Source: Brevipalpus yothersi
Lineage: Eukaryota; Arthropoda; Arachnida; Trombidiformes; Tenuipalpidae
Length of the DNA: 64,000 bases
NCBI GenBank assembly: GCA_003956705.1
Contig: QZCP01000086.1
Coordinates: 1-64,000, forward strand
Reading direction: 5' to 3'
Made by a program: the position numbers and the translations under genes
Notes under the pieces: generated by a model
Databases searched by the model: none
The model's input: only the letters and a program-made list of their open reading frames with translations
What the model was told of the DNA's origin: nothing
In this document: positions 12,582-25,481 of the stretch, one piece after another
Numbering within the stretch: position 1 is the stretch's first letter
Layout of the letters: every line of letters begins with the position of its first letter

Positions 12582-14218
12582 CCAACCTGTTGTTGTTGTA
12601 GAGGCTGTACCTGGATAAACAGTATCATGTGTACATACAATAGAGCACAGTTGATTTGAAGTTTATAGGAGCTCATCAATCTTGCCTCTATTCGTGACGT
12701 GGTGAGCAAATAAAACAGTATCTTCAAACAATATCAGTGGTGTTAGAGCAATGAGATCAGCATCATGGTGGCTTGACCTGTAGGTCATATATATATACGA
12801 AAAAAAAGTGGCCATCTATTAGAGCTTCTGTGTATGTGTGTGTATGACCTTTAGCTTGTATTGGGTAATAATCGTGTATTTTTGTGATTCTAAAAGTGTA
12901 TGATTTGATGCTTAAGCGAATCGGAATGTTTCTACAGATTCAATTTGAAGGATCAATTTTTTAGAACGTGTGTGTTGATAGATTGGGAATAGATTTTAGA
13001 TAGAGAAGATCTTGTAATGAAAAAAAGTGCTTCCACTCATACAAAGAAGAAGAAGTAGGAAAAAAATTGAAAAACTTTCCGGTTTAAGTAGATTCAAAAT
13101 CTTTAAAGGTGTCATTCATTTGAATATTGATGAGTTTTAGGTGTAAAACGATCGAAATGAGAACACATTTACATTTTGTGATGAGTGATTAGAGATGACT
13201 CTGATTGAATCTATATATATTTGTCTCTTGAGGATCAGATTGAACGAAAGGAGGTGAAAACCAAATAGATTCTGAGTTTCTGATGCACTTGACTATCATC
13301 ATTATTACATCTTCTCTCTACAAATGATTTAACTGATGAATATGACTAGCCATACTATTGGCTGATGTTCAGCCAAATATATCCATATTGAAGCTTTACT
13401 TTTGAACGAAGGTTCACCAGTTTTTTTGATGACATCAAGAACTGATCAAGAATAAATTGTTATCCACCCATATCAAGTCATCTTGATATAGCTTCAATTC
13501 AGCCGAAAGTTGGATAAGTTTGATTATAGTTCTAGTTTATGAAGATTATGATTTGGTGAAGAGATATAGAAATGAGTTTCCTTGAAAATTACTTGATTCT
13601 TGAAATTTTTATAAATTTAAATATTCTATAGGCTTTTTTCTTCAATTCTAAAATATTGAACCTTGGCACGACACTTATATATATGTATTCCAGATAGATA
13701 TACTCTGGTGAATATGGTATACTCAGATATTTATTCATGGGTCTTCTAATTGATTAGTTTGTAATTGAATAATTCAGAGTGCAATACTCATTCTCTGAGA
13801 AAAACATTCACTTGATGACATAATCTTCAATTTTGAATAGAAGGGATTCACGGCTCAAATTTAATTAAAGAAGAAAGATCAATTGAAAAGTAAATTCTAG
13901 CAAAAAAGTGAAAATAAAGAGGTAAAAAGAGTGAGAGGGTAAAAAAATCTGGTAGAGAAAAGTTCTCCAATTCTCTTTACTACCTTCTCGTGAAACCTAA
14001 TTTCTCGGTAACATCAACCAGAAACCAAATCAGATCCATTTTATACCATCAACCTCACTCTCTTAACAACCTATGAAATGAACACAATTTACGTTGACGA
14101 GCTGTAACTTGTTAGACCTTTATGTTAGCTGATAGAATACCAAAATCGCCCATAGGCATGCAAACCATTCGATAAATTCGATTATTGATGCCTAAAAAGT
14201 AAGAATATGAGGGAGAGA

Positions 14219-14225
<7 letters not shown>

Positions 14226-14274
<49 letters not shown>
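14226..14274. repeat. (GA)n microsatellite
   Basis: Perfect GA run after a GAAA-rich start. Confidence 0.95.
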
Positions 14275-14277
<3 letters not shown>

Positions 14278-15716
14278 CCAACAGACTATGGCTTGGGGTT
14301 GGCATACCAAAAAAATATCTATTGAATTTGTCAGCATACTCACAACAACCCTTGAAATTAAAATATTCTCCGGTGTAAGCCGAAACGTATTCACTTTTAC
14401 CAAGTTAGATGAGCTCCCTAACTTGGACTATTCAAGCTTCAAAATGACCGGAAAATTATCATGTTCCTGCAATGATCTCATGTAACCAGGGTATTATTTT
14501 GTGTATGTTGATTACTTCAAAGTAAGTGCAATCTTTCCAATCATCATGATAATATTGTGAAGAAACATCCTGTTCCTCCAACACTGATAGCATCATCCGG
14601 CTTTATCATTGGAATTTCGAAAAAATTTTATCAACATCTTTTCACTCAATTAACTTAAGGATTCACGGTTTTTTACCCATTTTGGTGACAATATTTAGGC
14701 TCATAGAATACATCTTTACACAAATACAAAACGAACACTGGTGAAAATTTTTACTCTTTTTTGCCCCATTCTCCACACTTTTTGGCCTAAATCAATAGTC
14801 TGAAGCCCAATTTATCAAATGATGAATCTAATTTTTGGTATGCAACTTAGATCAAGTATTTATTGAAGCTTATGGAATCCAGAGTTCTAGTTTCTATTCA
14901 GCAAATTTTCTCACAACCCAAGCTTTCAGTTTTTGTATGTCATTTTAATATCAATTTCTGCTATTCTATCAATTAGAAGAAATTTGATTTTTATTATTGG
15001 AGAATTTATATCTGCAAGATTCATAACTTGCTACAGATATTCAAAGTCTGATAGTTAGTTAGTTAAAAATCTAGTGATAGTTTTCACTGCTCAAAATTCC
15101 ATTCACAAGTTGAAGGCTGTGAACAATACTTGTCTTGAGTTGAGAAATTCATCATTTTGAACCTCGGCAAACTTAAGCCTACCAAGAAAGCAGAGTCTAA
15201 GTATATTAATCGACTGATTTAAGCAACTTGATGGATGGTTCTCATACATATGTCATCATTGAGACATACACTTGACGCTCGAGGATCACAAAACTGTTAA
15301 CTTGCTACTGTGGAAATTTCCGAGAAACCTCATCTGATCACTGACCATCGGGCCTCAGATGAATGAATGAATGAATTCCACTTGGTTTTGATCACTCAAG
15401 GGAGAGAAAGAAGAATCGACCACAAAATGGTCAAGTCGATAGTTTTGCTCGGATCTATGGCCACAAGCCTCATGAGAGCGATCGTTGAAGCGGCAAGTTT
15501 CAATTTTGGCCAGCTAAGAAAAAAGAGAGAGAGAGAGAAAAATTCACGCTTTTTTTCTTCTTCCCGATGGAAGACCTATTGTGTGTGCCTCTCAGGCTTG
15601 TCTCCGAAAAGTTACTCAAACGCGCGGGCCATCTTTCACATACAACGCCTGATAGATAGAGGTTCGTGTATATATAAAAGGCCGGTAAGCAGGCCACATC
15701 TCACCTTCCATGTCCG

Positions 15717-15719
<3 letters not shown>

Positions 15720-15795
<76 letters not shown>
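15720..15795. repeat. (CT)n microsatellite
   Basis: Perfect run of about 38 CT units, one of the longest in the window. Confidence 0.95.
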
Positions 15796-15799
<4 letters not shown>

Positions 15800-16263
15800 G
15801 CCATCATTCCTCCTCCCATCACTAGCTCCATGGGCCATCACTTTGGCCTGTTAATTAAATTTTGTGTGGCCTCATCAACACTATGAAGTCAAAGTTCTTT
15901 TTCCTCTCTCTTCTCAGCGTTCGGGACAACAACAATTGATTCTGTCCATCATCCAGCCGATCAACTGTGGCCATCTCATTCTCTCACTATGATTTCAAGA
16001 AATGATCTTTTTGTGTCCCAAACAGTATGAAGTATCAACATTGGTAACATTTTATTTGAGGCTAGAGATATTTCAATTAACCTTATATCACGAGGAGGCT
16101 AATTTTTTGGAAACCATCTTATGGTTTAGAGAGCTGTTGTGGGCCAATTTTTGACTCCAATCGATAGGCTGATTCGTCTTCTCTATTCTTCTCAATGAAA
16201 ATGCTTGCAACATTCGGTGAATGCACTTCTCAATTCATTCATTCAGCAATACACAAGAGGGGA

Positions 16264-16265
<2 letters not shown>

Positions 16266-16311
<46 letters not shown>
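16266..16311. repeat. (CT)n microsatellite
   Basis: Perfect CT run. Confidence 0.95.
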
Positions 16312-16312
<1 letters not shown>

Positions 16313-16991
16313 GCCGGCAGATGAATGCGTTTCACGTTTCAATAGGATTTCAATCAAAATCATTTTTTCTTCTTCTCACTCATAACTTCTTCTTCTTATT
16401 TTGCTTCTCTCATCAAACTCAAAATAGTTGTAAAAAGAGAAATGCTTCTGAAATGAAATGGAAATGCAGTTTGATGTTGAGAGAGAGAGAGAGGAATGAA
16501 GAGAGTTTTTCAAGTTGAGCGGGAAGAATTTCATCCAGCCAACAGCAGCACGCAACATAAATTCTGATTCCGATGGTCTTGATGATATTCCCGATGTCCA
16601 CAAACAGCCGCTTGAAGCATACCTTGTGGTTGCATATCTAGTGATGATGATAAGATGGGAATTGCTTGATGGGTGTTCTGAGAGTCCGAATCGGTGAGTG
16701 AAATGGAGACCAAGAGAGGAACCTCTATTGGAGGCAATATCAGGGAACATCACCCAATATCATGTCAGCAACTCATAATTTACGCCGAATCGGTCGTTAT
16801 GATCACATGGAACGTTTACTGGATCACATCGTTGACCATCGCCTCTTGTTAGCATTGTTTATTTATGTATTTCAACTTTCAGAATGGCCAAGAATAAATA
16901 ATTTGATCAAAATGATGTGAAAAGTAATTATTTGAGATGTGGAAAGTATTTCAACTTGATTTATACACTTTGTGGTACTTTTTTCCAAACT

Positions 16992-16997
<6 letters not shown>

Positions 16998-17054
<57 letters not shown>
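16998..17054. repeat. (CT)n microsatellite
   Basis: Perfect CT run. Confidence 0.95.
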
Positions 17055-17056
<2 letters not shown>

Positions 17057-20000
17057 ACTTGCTTGAAGATGAAAATTCCTTTCACCAGAAACATTTCAAG
17101 CGTTGTCCAATCGCCTCATGATAATTTTCGACCATCATATATAGCAGCGTAGAAGTCTCCAACGATTTAAGGCCACTTTAGAGTGGTATTCCTTACCACT
17201 GATGAACGATGGAAGCGTTTATAATACACTACAGAGTTGTTCCAGAGTAGTGAATTAATGTGGAATATATGAGCTGCCAAGTGGCCGATTTACGCCGATT
17301 TATTCACTGATCGACACATGCTGTGAAACGGCTGTTAAAGGTACTACTTTTGACTGTTAAGGGCCATCGATCTGAGGTCCTCTTTTCTTTTCAACATTTT
17401 TTTACTCGAAAAAAAAGTTTTTCTCCATCTCTTAAAGTTTCACATGAGATGAGTTTGACAAGTGGTGATCTTGTCTCATGAAATCTGAGCTGTTGTTGGA
17501 ACATAATTCAGGTAAACGGGGAACATGATGTGTATTCATGGTGTTGGTTGGATTATATCTTTTAATTTGATTACGAATCACGCTTTCTTACCTAACTGAT
17601 TGAGATCCATTTGAATTGTCTATACAAACAGTGTGTGCGTGTGTGATGAAAGGAAAATAAATTTTCAATTCAAAATTATCTACTCTTTATAGCAGGCTAA
17701 ATTTGATTTAATTCTGTAAATGAGCGAACACAAAACAAGACGACATATCGATTTGATGTAACCAATTGCAATGATCATCAACACCAGCCTCAAGCTGGTG
17801 GAAAGTAATCAACAATTTTATGTTGATTCTAGTCGCATTGAATTCAACATAATGAGCATAGATTGATCGTATGTCATGTGCGTGTGTGCAAAAATCTAAC
17901 CATGGACATTGGATAATCAAATTAGGATAGTTTGATGAAAAATTTTAACACAATCAATCGAAATGAAGAAGAAGAACACCAACTTCCTCGAATATATTTG
18001 CAATCAATCCGTTTGACAGTAGTAGTAGAGGTCAAAAAGAAAATATTCGAGAGAGACTTGAGAAAAGAGAGAAAAAAAATTCAACTGAATATATATAAAG
18101 GAAAGAATCGAATCCATTATAAGTGTTGGGTGATAATAATTTAAATAGGTAAGCCGAGTTAAGTTGAAAAAAGATTTAGTAGCGATTCGGTGGAAAGAGA
18201 AAAGAGAATCACGTAGAAAAAGATCATCGGTTGATACATCGAAATTTCATGGATAAGAGAAGCGTAAAAATACCAGAATGAATAGCGTTAGAACTCGATT
18301 AGCTTCGGCCAAGATCGGAAAGATCAGTTCGCAAAGAAGGCAGAGATGATGTTGAAGCGAAGTGGTTGAATGTGTACCAAAAATACGGTGGGCCAAGATA
18401 TGGAGAGAGAAGAAGACCGAGATCCGAGTAGAAGTAGTCTTGGTGGCTATGGTCAATCAGTTCGATGTTGGAAGATGATGAAAGATCGATAATCATGATG
18501 TCGACAGGTAAGAAAAAAAAGATGGTTAGCAGGATGAAGATTCTTTTCTTTTCCTTCTCCTTCTTCTTCTTCATCTTGTACACTGTACTTTGTGGACGCT
18601 AACTTGTAGACCGAATAACTAGATCAAATAGGCATGTTGGTGATGCTAATATCACAATAGATTGATTGTGGCGATTGATTTAACTGATACTATTCTCTGT
18701 GTATGAATTCGTTTTTGTGCTTCATCCACTTATCATTTCCCTACTTGCGCTATAATTCGAGTGTATCATTGGAAAATTGATGGCATAATAATAATTGTGG
18801 TTACCTGGAGTATGTGGAAAATTTTGGGGAAAGAAGAAAAATCAGATTATGATCATTCAGATTTGCTTCTAATTTCGATAGAGAAAACCCTGTAATCATG
18901 AGGAGAGAGAAAGAGAAAGAAGGAGAAAAGAGAAATATATTGGCGTTTTCTAAGTGGACTGGGCAATATCTATTCGAAAATATCTTCTACTGATTCTTGG
19001 TTGAAAGAGAGAGAGAGAGATCCCAACAAATGAACGATAAGCCAATGCATTGCATATCATCTGGATGAGAACAAGAGTAAATTGGACATGAAATGGCGAA
19101 TGAAAAGGTATAATTTACTTCCCCCAGGACCACCTCACACGAATATATACACACAAACTGTGTTTTGTTACTCAACAAGCTACACCAATCGTTGTTAAGA
19201 CAAGAGACCAAGATTCACATGATGCATGTGATAAGCTTTGAAAAAGAAAACTATCCACAAGAAGCTAGTTTCCACAACTGTGGGCTCGATTTTTTCTTCA
19301 TCACAAGATTTACAGATGAGGTGGGAAGATGTGAAGGTGATAGAAAAAGGATGAAGATTGTTCAGCCCATGGGATGGACGAATGGAACGTATAAGCAAGA
19401 GAGAGAGAGAAAACTTTTTCAGTTGAGTTGAAGGTAGGTCCCAAGGAGAAAGATTGACAAGAATGTGCTGATTTTGCATACCTTTTCTGGCTCACTTTGC
19501 AAGATGGTCACTACAACAATCAAGCGTTAATAATTATTAATAAGGCCCTTAAATGGATATACTCAGACTTGTAACGTTCTATTGGGGGGGGGGGAGAGAT
19601 GAGGTAGAGAAAGGAAGAGGAAGAAGAAGGGCGATCAGTGTGGTCATTGAACACCCATCCAGGTTGGCTACTTGAGGTAAAAAAATTTACACTTTTTATT
19701 AGCTCTCCTGTTCACTCATGTAACCTGGACCTGTTCAAGAGAGAATATAATTATGGCTCTATCCATAGCAAATTGATGGGCACCTTAATGCCACTCATAC
19801 ACTTTGGTGAATCTTCTATTACCGCTTATTTTTTGACCACTCAAAATGTGACTATACTGAGGCTTTTTTTCGCGTATGTGTGGCTTTGAAATGCTAAGGC
19901 CTGGCCGATCAATGTCTGGTAAGCATGGTGTTCAACACACTCCTTGAGGTTGGGGAAAGTCTGCCACAGATATGTGAAATTAGTGAGACATGGGTGAAAA

Positions 20001-20998
20001 GAAGGTATGTTCATGTATTGATTCGCTGATTAGCTGAGGTGCTAGAGATGTCTATCAGGGGACTTGAATGGATTAGAGGGGGTGATTCATCTTCCAGATA
20101 ATCGCCATTGTTATCCATGAATGAATTGAATGAGGAGTATGAAAAAAATTTATCCACAATGCTCATCTCAATTATAGACAGTTTTGACACTTTGTATTAT
20201 TTACATGAGAATAGCATTCTAAATAGTAGTCAAAAATTATGGGAGACGAATATAAGTTTAATTTCAACTGGAAAAATATCGAATATTGTTCAGCTCAAGA
20301 TTGAATTAAATGATTAGATAAAAAGTCATTCTTATATTTAGTTTGGACTTTTTTTTGAAGGATTACATCAAGCTGTAACATGGGTAAGCAGTATTTTAAT
20401 AACGAAAGAAGCAGAATAAAAGATTGTGAAGCATAAGAAACAGAAGAAAATTTGAGATTTTTTCTTTCTCGTCAAGATAGTTTTTCGTTTGTCGACAAAT
20501 CAGTACCATTATAATAAGAACAATATAAGAACAGATGTAAAAGAACGAAGTTGTATAGGGGTCAAGAGTAAGGATAGAAACAGAAGAAAGAAAGAAAGAA
20601 AGGGAGAAGAGAGGAAATGGATAAACTGAAAATGAAGTGGTTCGGTTACATAATCTTCATGGCATAACAAGCCGTAGATAAATATGAACCTCCTCAACAT
20701 AGACGGTAGGGAGACTCTGCTGAATACAACAAACATAAGCAAGAAAATGAACAACATAAAACGTAAAAAAGATCGCAAACAATGATTGCTATCTGGTGAT
20801 CATAATCGAAGTAATTTTATGAAGTGCGCGCAAAGTGTGAAATATTGGTAAGGATGCTTTTCTTCCTGAGAAAATGAGTTCCATGAAGTATTTTCGAAAA
20901 AGTCCAGGGATCAATAGTGTGAAGAGATTTTTGACACAAATTTTTGAGAGTCATCTTCCGATACAGTGGCGATAGTATCACCCTTTCTGTTGTGTCCA

Positions 20999-21579
20999 TC
21001 AGCCTTCACGAGAACGATGAGAATTGTCCACTCCAATTCGCAGCTTTCGAAAAGCATCGGTGGCAACGAAATCGATTGTCTTGTAAACTGTTGACTGAGA
21101 TGGATTGGAAGACAGTGAGTCTGAATTTTTATTCTTGAAGGTAGACGACATTGAGTCAGATTTAAAATGATGAAAATTGGACGACTTTTGGGTAGACTTT
21201 GAGTCAGGATCAAGATCTAGATCAAGATAAGTAACACTATTTGGATCACAGGTTTTGCGAGGCACTGAATGCGAACGTATCGACTGTGGGAAAAGGGGGG
21301 AGAAATAGAAAGAAAATATGAGTCAAAGTATTTATCGTATGCACATGAGAAGTGGTGGAAAACACATGGAATGTATGGAATGCTTACTTGCTCATCATGA
21401 GATGGATTGCGTCGACTAATGGTTGAAGAATTCACGAAATCATCATTTATTGTGGCTAAATCTCGATTGTTGAGAGACTGGCGACTTCTGCAAGGAACAG
21501 GAGGAGGTTCATTTCTGTAAAAAAATCGGATCATTGAAAAGAAGCGAGGAAGCATACAAGGAGAAAGATAGAGAGAAAT

Positions 21580-21642
<63 letters not shown>

Positions 21643-22562
21643 GGTAAGAAAGAGAGGTAGAGTTTTTAAAGACTCAAAGCTGTGAGAAAGAAATTGCGGA
21701 AGCGATTGCAATTGCCGGGTGAAAATTATTTTTCCTAGGAAAATGAGTCAAGCAGCTTCTATTTTATAACGATTTTCTTTTTGCTCACTTACCTTGGCTT
21801 CCCTAGATGGGCCCGTGATTGGATGTGGTTGGATTGAGATGTTGGTGGCGGAGAAAGTTTAAAAGTTGGACTGGCTGGTGAATTAGCATCCGAGTCAGAG
21901 CCTTTACGACGAGGCTTAAGGCCACGATTGACTGCAGGAGGTGTAGAGCTTTTGGAATAAGAACCATTTGATGAAAGTGAATCGTGTGCAGAACTCGGGG
22001 TGGACGGTTGAGGACTACGATCAAATGTTTCGTATGCAAATTTAAGATGACTACCATCTTCAAAATTGGGCAGAATCGGTTTGAGATGATCGTAGGTGAA
22101 TATTTGTTCCTTATTACATACTTGGACGCCATTGTCATATGATAGGGTGGATTTAGCAGTGGTATTGCGTACTGGGACTGGTGTCCTTAGACTGTAAACC
22201 GATGAGGGCTTGGTTTGATTTCTTGGAAAATCATAGGCAAACTCTAAATTTCTCGAGATATTCTTATCATTATGAGATGATGCATCATAGGCATTCAAAC
22301 GATTATGATCGTTGACAAAACTGCATGATGGCAATGAAGAGCAGCTTTCCGATTTACTTCGCATTTTCCAACAAGCAGGCTTGGGTGGACGAGGTGGAGG
22401 GCTTCGATTTTCGATTAACGTTGTAGCCGAACCAGTTCGACACTCAAATATTGGAATATATGGACCATCGAGAAATGATTTCTGTGATACTGTTGAATTT
22501 CGATGTTGATCATTGGTGGAGGCACCCGAGGACGGATTGATGGTTGTGGGCATAGTAGCCAT
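20999..22562 (-). CDS. Gab/Dos family docking adaptor lacking a visible PH domain
   Basis: Exons are 22562-21793, 21514-21388 and 21283-20999 on the minus strand, phases 2 and 0, giving 393 aa with the stop at 21001-20999. Visible motifs: a proline-rich SPPPRPPKP at about 54-62; YDFP at 110-113, a YxxP motif as used by Crk-type SH2 domains; and PAVNRGLKP at 209-217, an exact fit to the PX3RX2KP motif by which Gab proteins bind the Grb2 C-terminal SH3 domain. A second PPPVP lies near 260-264. Two C-terminal tyrosine motifs follow, TYLDLDLD (Tyr318) and VYKTIDF (Tyr366), matching the bidentate SHP2/Corkscrew docking site of Gab1/Dos. Such proteins amplify receptor tyrosine kinase signals at the membrane. 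The family normally begins with a PH domain of about 110 residues. None is encoded here, and the frame before the ATG is low-complexity (ATT)n. The gene is head-to-head with RPC4. Confidence 0.85.
21586..21638. repeat. (GA)n microsatellite in Gab intron 1
   Basis: On the gene's strand this is a CT tract about 70 bases before the exon 2 acceptor at 21515. Confidence 0.95.
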
Positions 22563-23611
22563 TATCAGAATATGTTGGTATATATAATAATAATAATAAT
22601 ATAACTGTAGGGGTAGGGTGTACTGTGTCTGTGCAACTATTTATATAAATATTTGTTATGTGTGTGTGGGTGTGTGGGTGTGTATTTATAAATAAGCAAT
22701 TGACAATTATCACCACTACAACTACCAAAACAGAATGGCTCAAAACAATTGCAAAAAATCGAAATGAATCAACACATCAATTCAAACATCTACACACAGT
22801 CATAATCATTCACCATATGTAAAATCATACACATCCACCATCTCTCTCTTCACTATAAATCACATACACAAATCAATCTGCAAATCAGATGAGGAAAAAA
22901 ATTTCTCTTCTTCTCCACACACCCAGCAAAAAAGTACTAAAAGTGATTCCAAATTGCAAATGATTAACTAATGAGAAAGACAGTGATTAAAGAAAGGGAG
23001 AAACACAATCAGACAAACAAACAAAAAAAATATTTTCACTTCTGAATCAGTTTTAAAGTGCTCAGCTTTTGCAATAGCAAAGTTAAAGTTGCAGCAACTT
23101 TATGCACAGCAGCACAGTTCCAGCAACAAGTGCAACAGATGGCGATATTCAATTTTTGTGGTCTCAAGCATGCTTAAAGCGAAGTGAAAAGTGTTGCATT
23201 TAGTTTGGCAACTGCTGAGAAACTTGGGCTGTGTTTTAAATGGCATGTGTTTCCGTTGGGCGAATGTTGTGTGATTAAGAAGAATAATTTCTCTCTCTCA
23301 CTTTAATTGATTATTAATTTTGTATGACTGGTTGCGATTTACCCACTTCTGTGTGTGGTGGTAGAGATACTTGAGGAAATACTTTTGTGGAGGGAAAATT
23401 TGTTTGTTAGTGTAGTTTTTTTTTTCAAATTGTTGTTGCTTTCTAGTTTGGTTTCTGTTGTTGTTTTTTGTTATTATTATTATTGTTGTTGTTGTTGAAT
23501 ACCCGGTTTCTTGCCACTTTGTTGTTGGAGCGTTTGGAGAGTAAGAAAAAGTAAGAGAAGAAAGAAAGAGAGGAAGAGAAGAAGAGAGTGGATAAAGTTC
23601 ATCGTACCAAA
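22563..23611. promoter_or_regulatory. Shared divergent promoter region between the Gab/Dos and RPC4 genes
   Basis: About 1.05 kb separates the two start codons of head-to-head genes. It holds (ATT)n and TG-rich simple sequence near the Gab start, a GTT repeat at 23480-23497 and the motif CAGATGGCGA at 23136-23145. No other open frame is supportable. Use as a bidirectional promoter is inferred from geometry. Confidence 0.5.
23136..23145 (+). promoter_or_regulatory. AGATGGCG-type motif upstream of RPC4
   Basis: The motif CAGATGGCGA lies about 470 bases before the RPC4 start codon. AGATGGCG resembles the core of YY1/Pho and of CTCF-type sites found near animal promoters. The match is short and binding is inferred. 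Confidence 0.3.
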
Positions 23612-24839
23612 ATGATGGTCAATATTCGTGGCCTCATTAAGAAGCCAAACAAAATCGTGGCAAAACCAAATTTATCGGCTGCATCCAATCGTACTCGTCC
23701 AGTGGCCAAAGTAAATGTTAAACAAGAATCATCGCCAAAGAATAATAATAATAATCATCACAAAAATAATCATATTAATGGTACGAATGGTTACCATAAT
23801 AATAACAATATTAATGGTAAACGTAAGGTGGATAAGAGTGAAAGGTATGTCCAAGGATCGATTCTTTTCGAGGCTCCACGAAAAGAACCAACTGTAAATG
23901 TTAAGCCTACCATCAAACGAGAGCCCAATTTGATAAGTTCCGAAGTAGTAAGTGTTTGCCATTCTTTTGACTCCATAATAATGATGATCTCATTGAAATT
24001 AATTTTTCTTTTGTCTCTTAACCAATCAGATTCCAAGGAATAAGCATATTAAACGAGAGTCTAATGAAATCATAACCACCGAATCGTTGCATAATATTGA
24101 AGGTAATTGGCTGTATCAGCATTTATGTGATTGTCTAAGACTTTTTTGACGTCAATTCTTGTGATTGTTCATTGTCTTGTGATGAATAATTTTCTTTTCT
24201 TCTCTTTCAGCATCTTCCGATGAGGATGAACTAGTTGATCCAGAATTTTTGTATAAACATATTGCCGAGAGGGATGATAATGATGAAAATATGACTCCTC
24301 TTCTGTGGGACTTGTATGATGGTTCTCTTAAAAAAGAGGAGGATATAAAAACCAGTGAATTCACCGAAGTCAAATCAAAGCCAGTGATTAAAAAAGAGCC
24401 CGGAACGGAGGACGATGACATAGATGTTGATTATGATCAGAAGCCTGATATTGACAGAGGAACTTTCTCTGGCCATAATAATGAAGATCTGATTTTACTA
24501 CAGATGCCTCAAATCTTGCTCAATAGAAAAGACGAAAAATTCGGTAAATTAAGGGTATACAAAAGTGGTAAACTTGAACTTTTAGACACAAAAAATGGTA
24601 TCGTGTACGATGTGCAACGAGTTTACTCTCAAGATGATGCTCCTGGTCACCTAAAAACTTTTAATAATGATGAATCAAAGTGCAATTTACAAAAAAATAA
24701 TATATACGCTAAAAATAATTCTATGAGACGAGATGCAGTCGTATTCTCTGATCGTGAACTTGTTTGCCTTGGAAGCATCGAGAATACCGATGTACTTCTT
24801 GTCGGTCCAAAAGTTGAACAGTTTATGCACATCATTTGA
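23612..24839 (+). CDS. POLR3D: DNA-directed RNA polymerase III subunit RPC4
   Basis: Exons are 23612-23947, 24030-24102 and 24211-24839, phases 0 and 1, giving 345 aa. The first ATG in frame is 23612; a second ATG follows at once. The N-terminal part is basic and contains an Asn/His-rich stretch (about 48-78). It is followed by RYVQGSILFE, a motif I associate with the RPC4 family, and FKRE-like KxEP repeats. The C-terminal part matches the RPC4 domain: LILLQMPQ, then GKLRVYKSGKLELL, and the closing VLLVGPKVEQFMHII. In Pol III, RPC4 pairs with RPC5 (TFIIF-like) and helps in termination and reinitiation of tRNA and 5S rRNA transcription in the nucleus. The acidic middle segment (EDDDIDVDYD) is typical. 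The gene lies head-to-head with the Gab gene, and UNC119 follows 640 bases downstream on the same strand. Confidence 0.92.
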
Positions 24840-24899
24840 CCCCTTCTATTTGTTATTAACACTTCTTCTACGACATTCATGTGATTATGAGGGAAAAAA

Positions 24900-24905
24900 A
24901 TTAAA
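24900..24905 (+). terminator. Possible polyadenylation signal of RPC4
   Basis: ATTAAA, the commonest variant hexamer, sits about 60 bases after the RPC4 stop codon. Position fits, but the hexamer is frequent in AT-rich DNA. Confidence 0.3.
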
Positions 24906-25481
24906 TCACTTGAAAATTTATTTATTCCAAGAATGGATTGAGATGATGTTTGTTCATCCTTGAAAAATATTTCTCTCTTCTTTCGTCAAAAGTGAGTGTT
25001 TTTCATCTGTTTTCATTCTTGTTATCATGTAAAAAGAATACTAATCATCATCACGAAATGATGACGAAAGTGAACTCCTACCTTTTTTCTCTCTCGGATC
25101 GATACTCTCTCTCTGTACAAGTATGTGTGTGTGTATGTGCATACAACGTTGGTATTGCTTTGTCGATTCAGCGATCTTGATCTCATTTTCCTTGATACTT
25201 GGCCTGTAATCTCTCCCATTTGAGTAGTCACGCGTACTTGTTCACCATTCCACAGTCATAACAACCGCCATGGTGAATCGAATGTGCGTGGTTCAAGGAA
25301 ATCTCAGTTCGAACTTGCTCATTGGCGATGAGACTAGAGAAGGAATCCATTGACAACACTATGTAAATCCAAACAGAATAGTAATGTTCTGTCTCGATTA
25401 TCGAGAATTCTTCAATCTTGATGCTCATTAGATTAGTGTGATTATCATGATAATCGTGATATAAAATTTTCAATATTCACA

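Larger units (their letters stand above)
7173..20998. other. Gene-poor intergenic block between the Pax gene and the Gab/Dos gene
   Basis: Nearly 14 kb with no reading frame that I recognise. It carries dinucleotide tracts at about 8370-8428, 9308-9360, 9786-9852, 10964-11018, 12411-12468, 12535-12575, 14226-14274, 15720-15795, 16266-16311 and 16998-17054, a (GAT)n run at 7675-7697 and a 12-base G run near 19585. Between the tracts are patches that are less AT-rich (about 8040-8260, 9420-9760, 15420-15720, 16500-16870). They could be cis-regulatory DNA for the developmental Pax gene whose 5' end faces this block, or undetected exons. I cannot distinguish these from sequence alone. Confidence 0.5.

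Noticed and set aside
12299..12727. Minus frame ending in LPIVQRLGGRLSVATKK
   Set aside because: Frame length depends on two repeat tracts. The short non-repeat end looks protein-like but has no acceptor or partner exon.
15367..15831. Frames of 152 (+) and 71 (-) codons
   Set aside because: Both run through the long CT tract; the non-repetitive part has no recognisable motif.
25228..25473. Minus frame of 81 codons before UNC119
   Set aside because: It overlaps the expected UNC119 promoter and has no family resemblance. I checked it as a possible Gab PH exon and it does not match.
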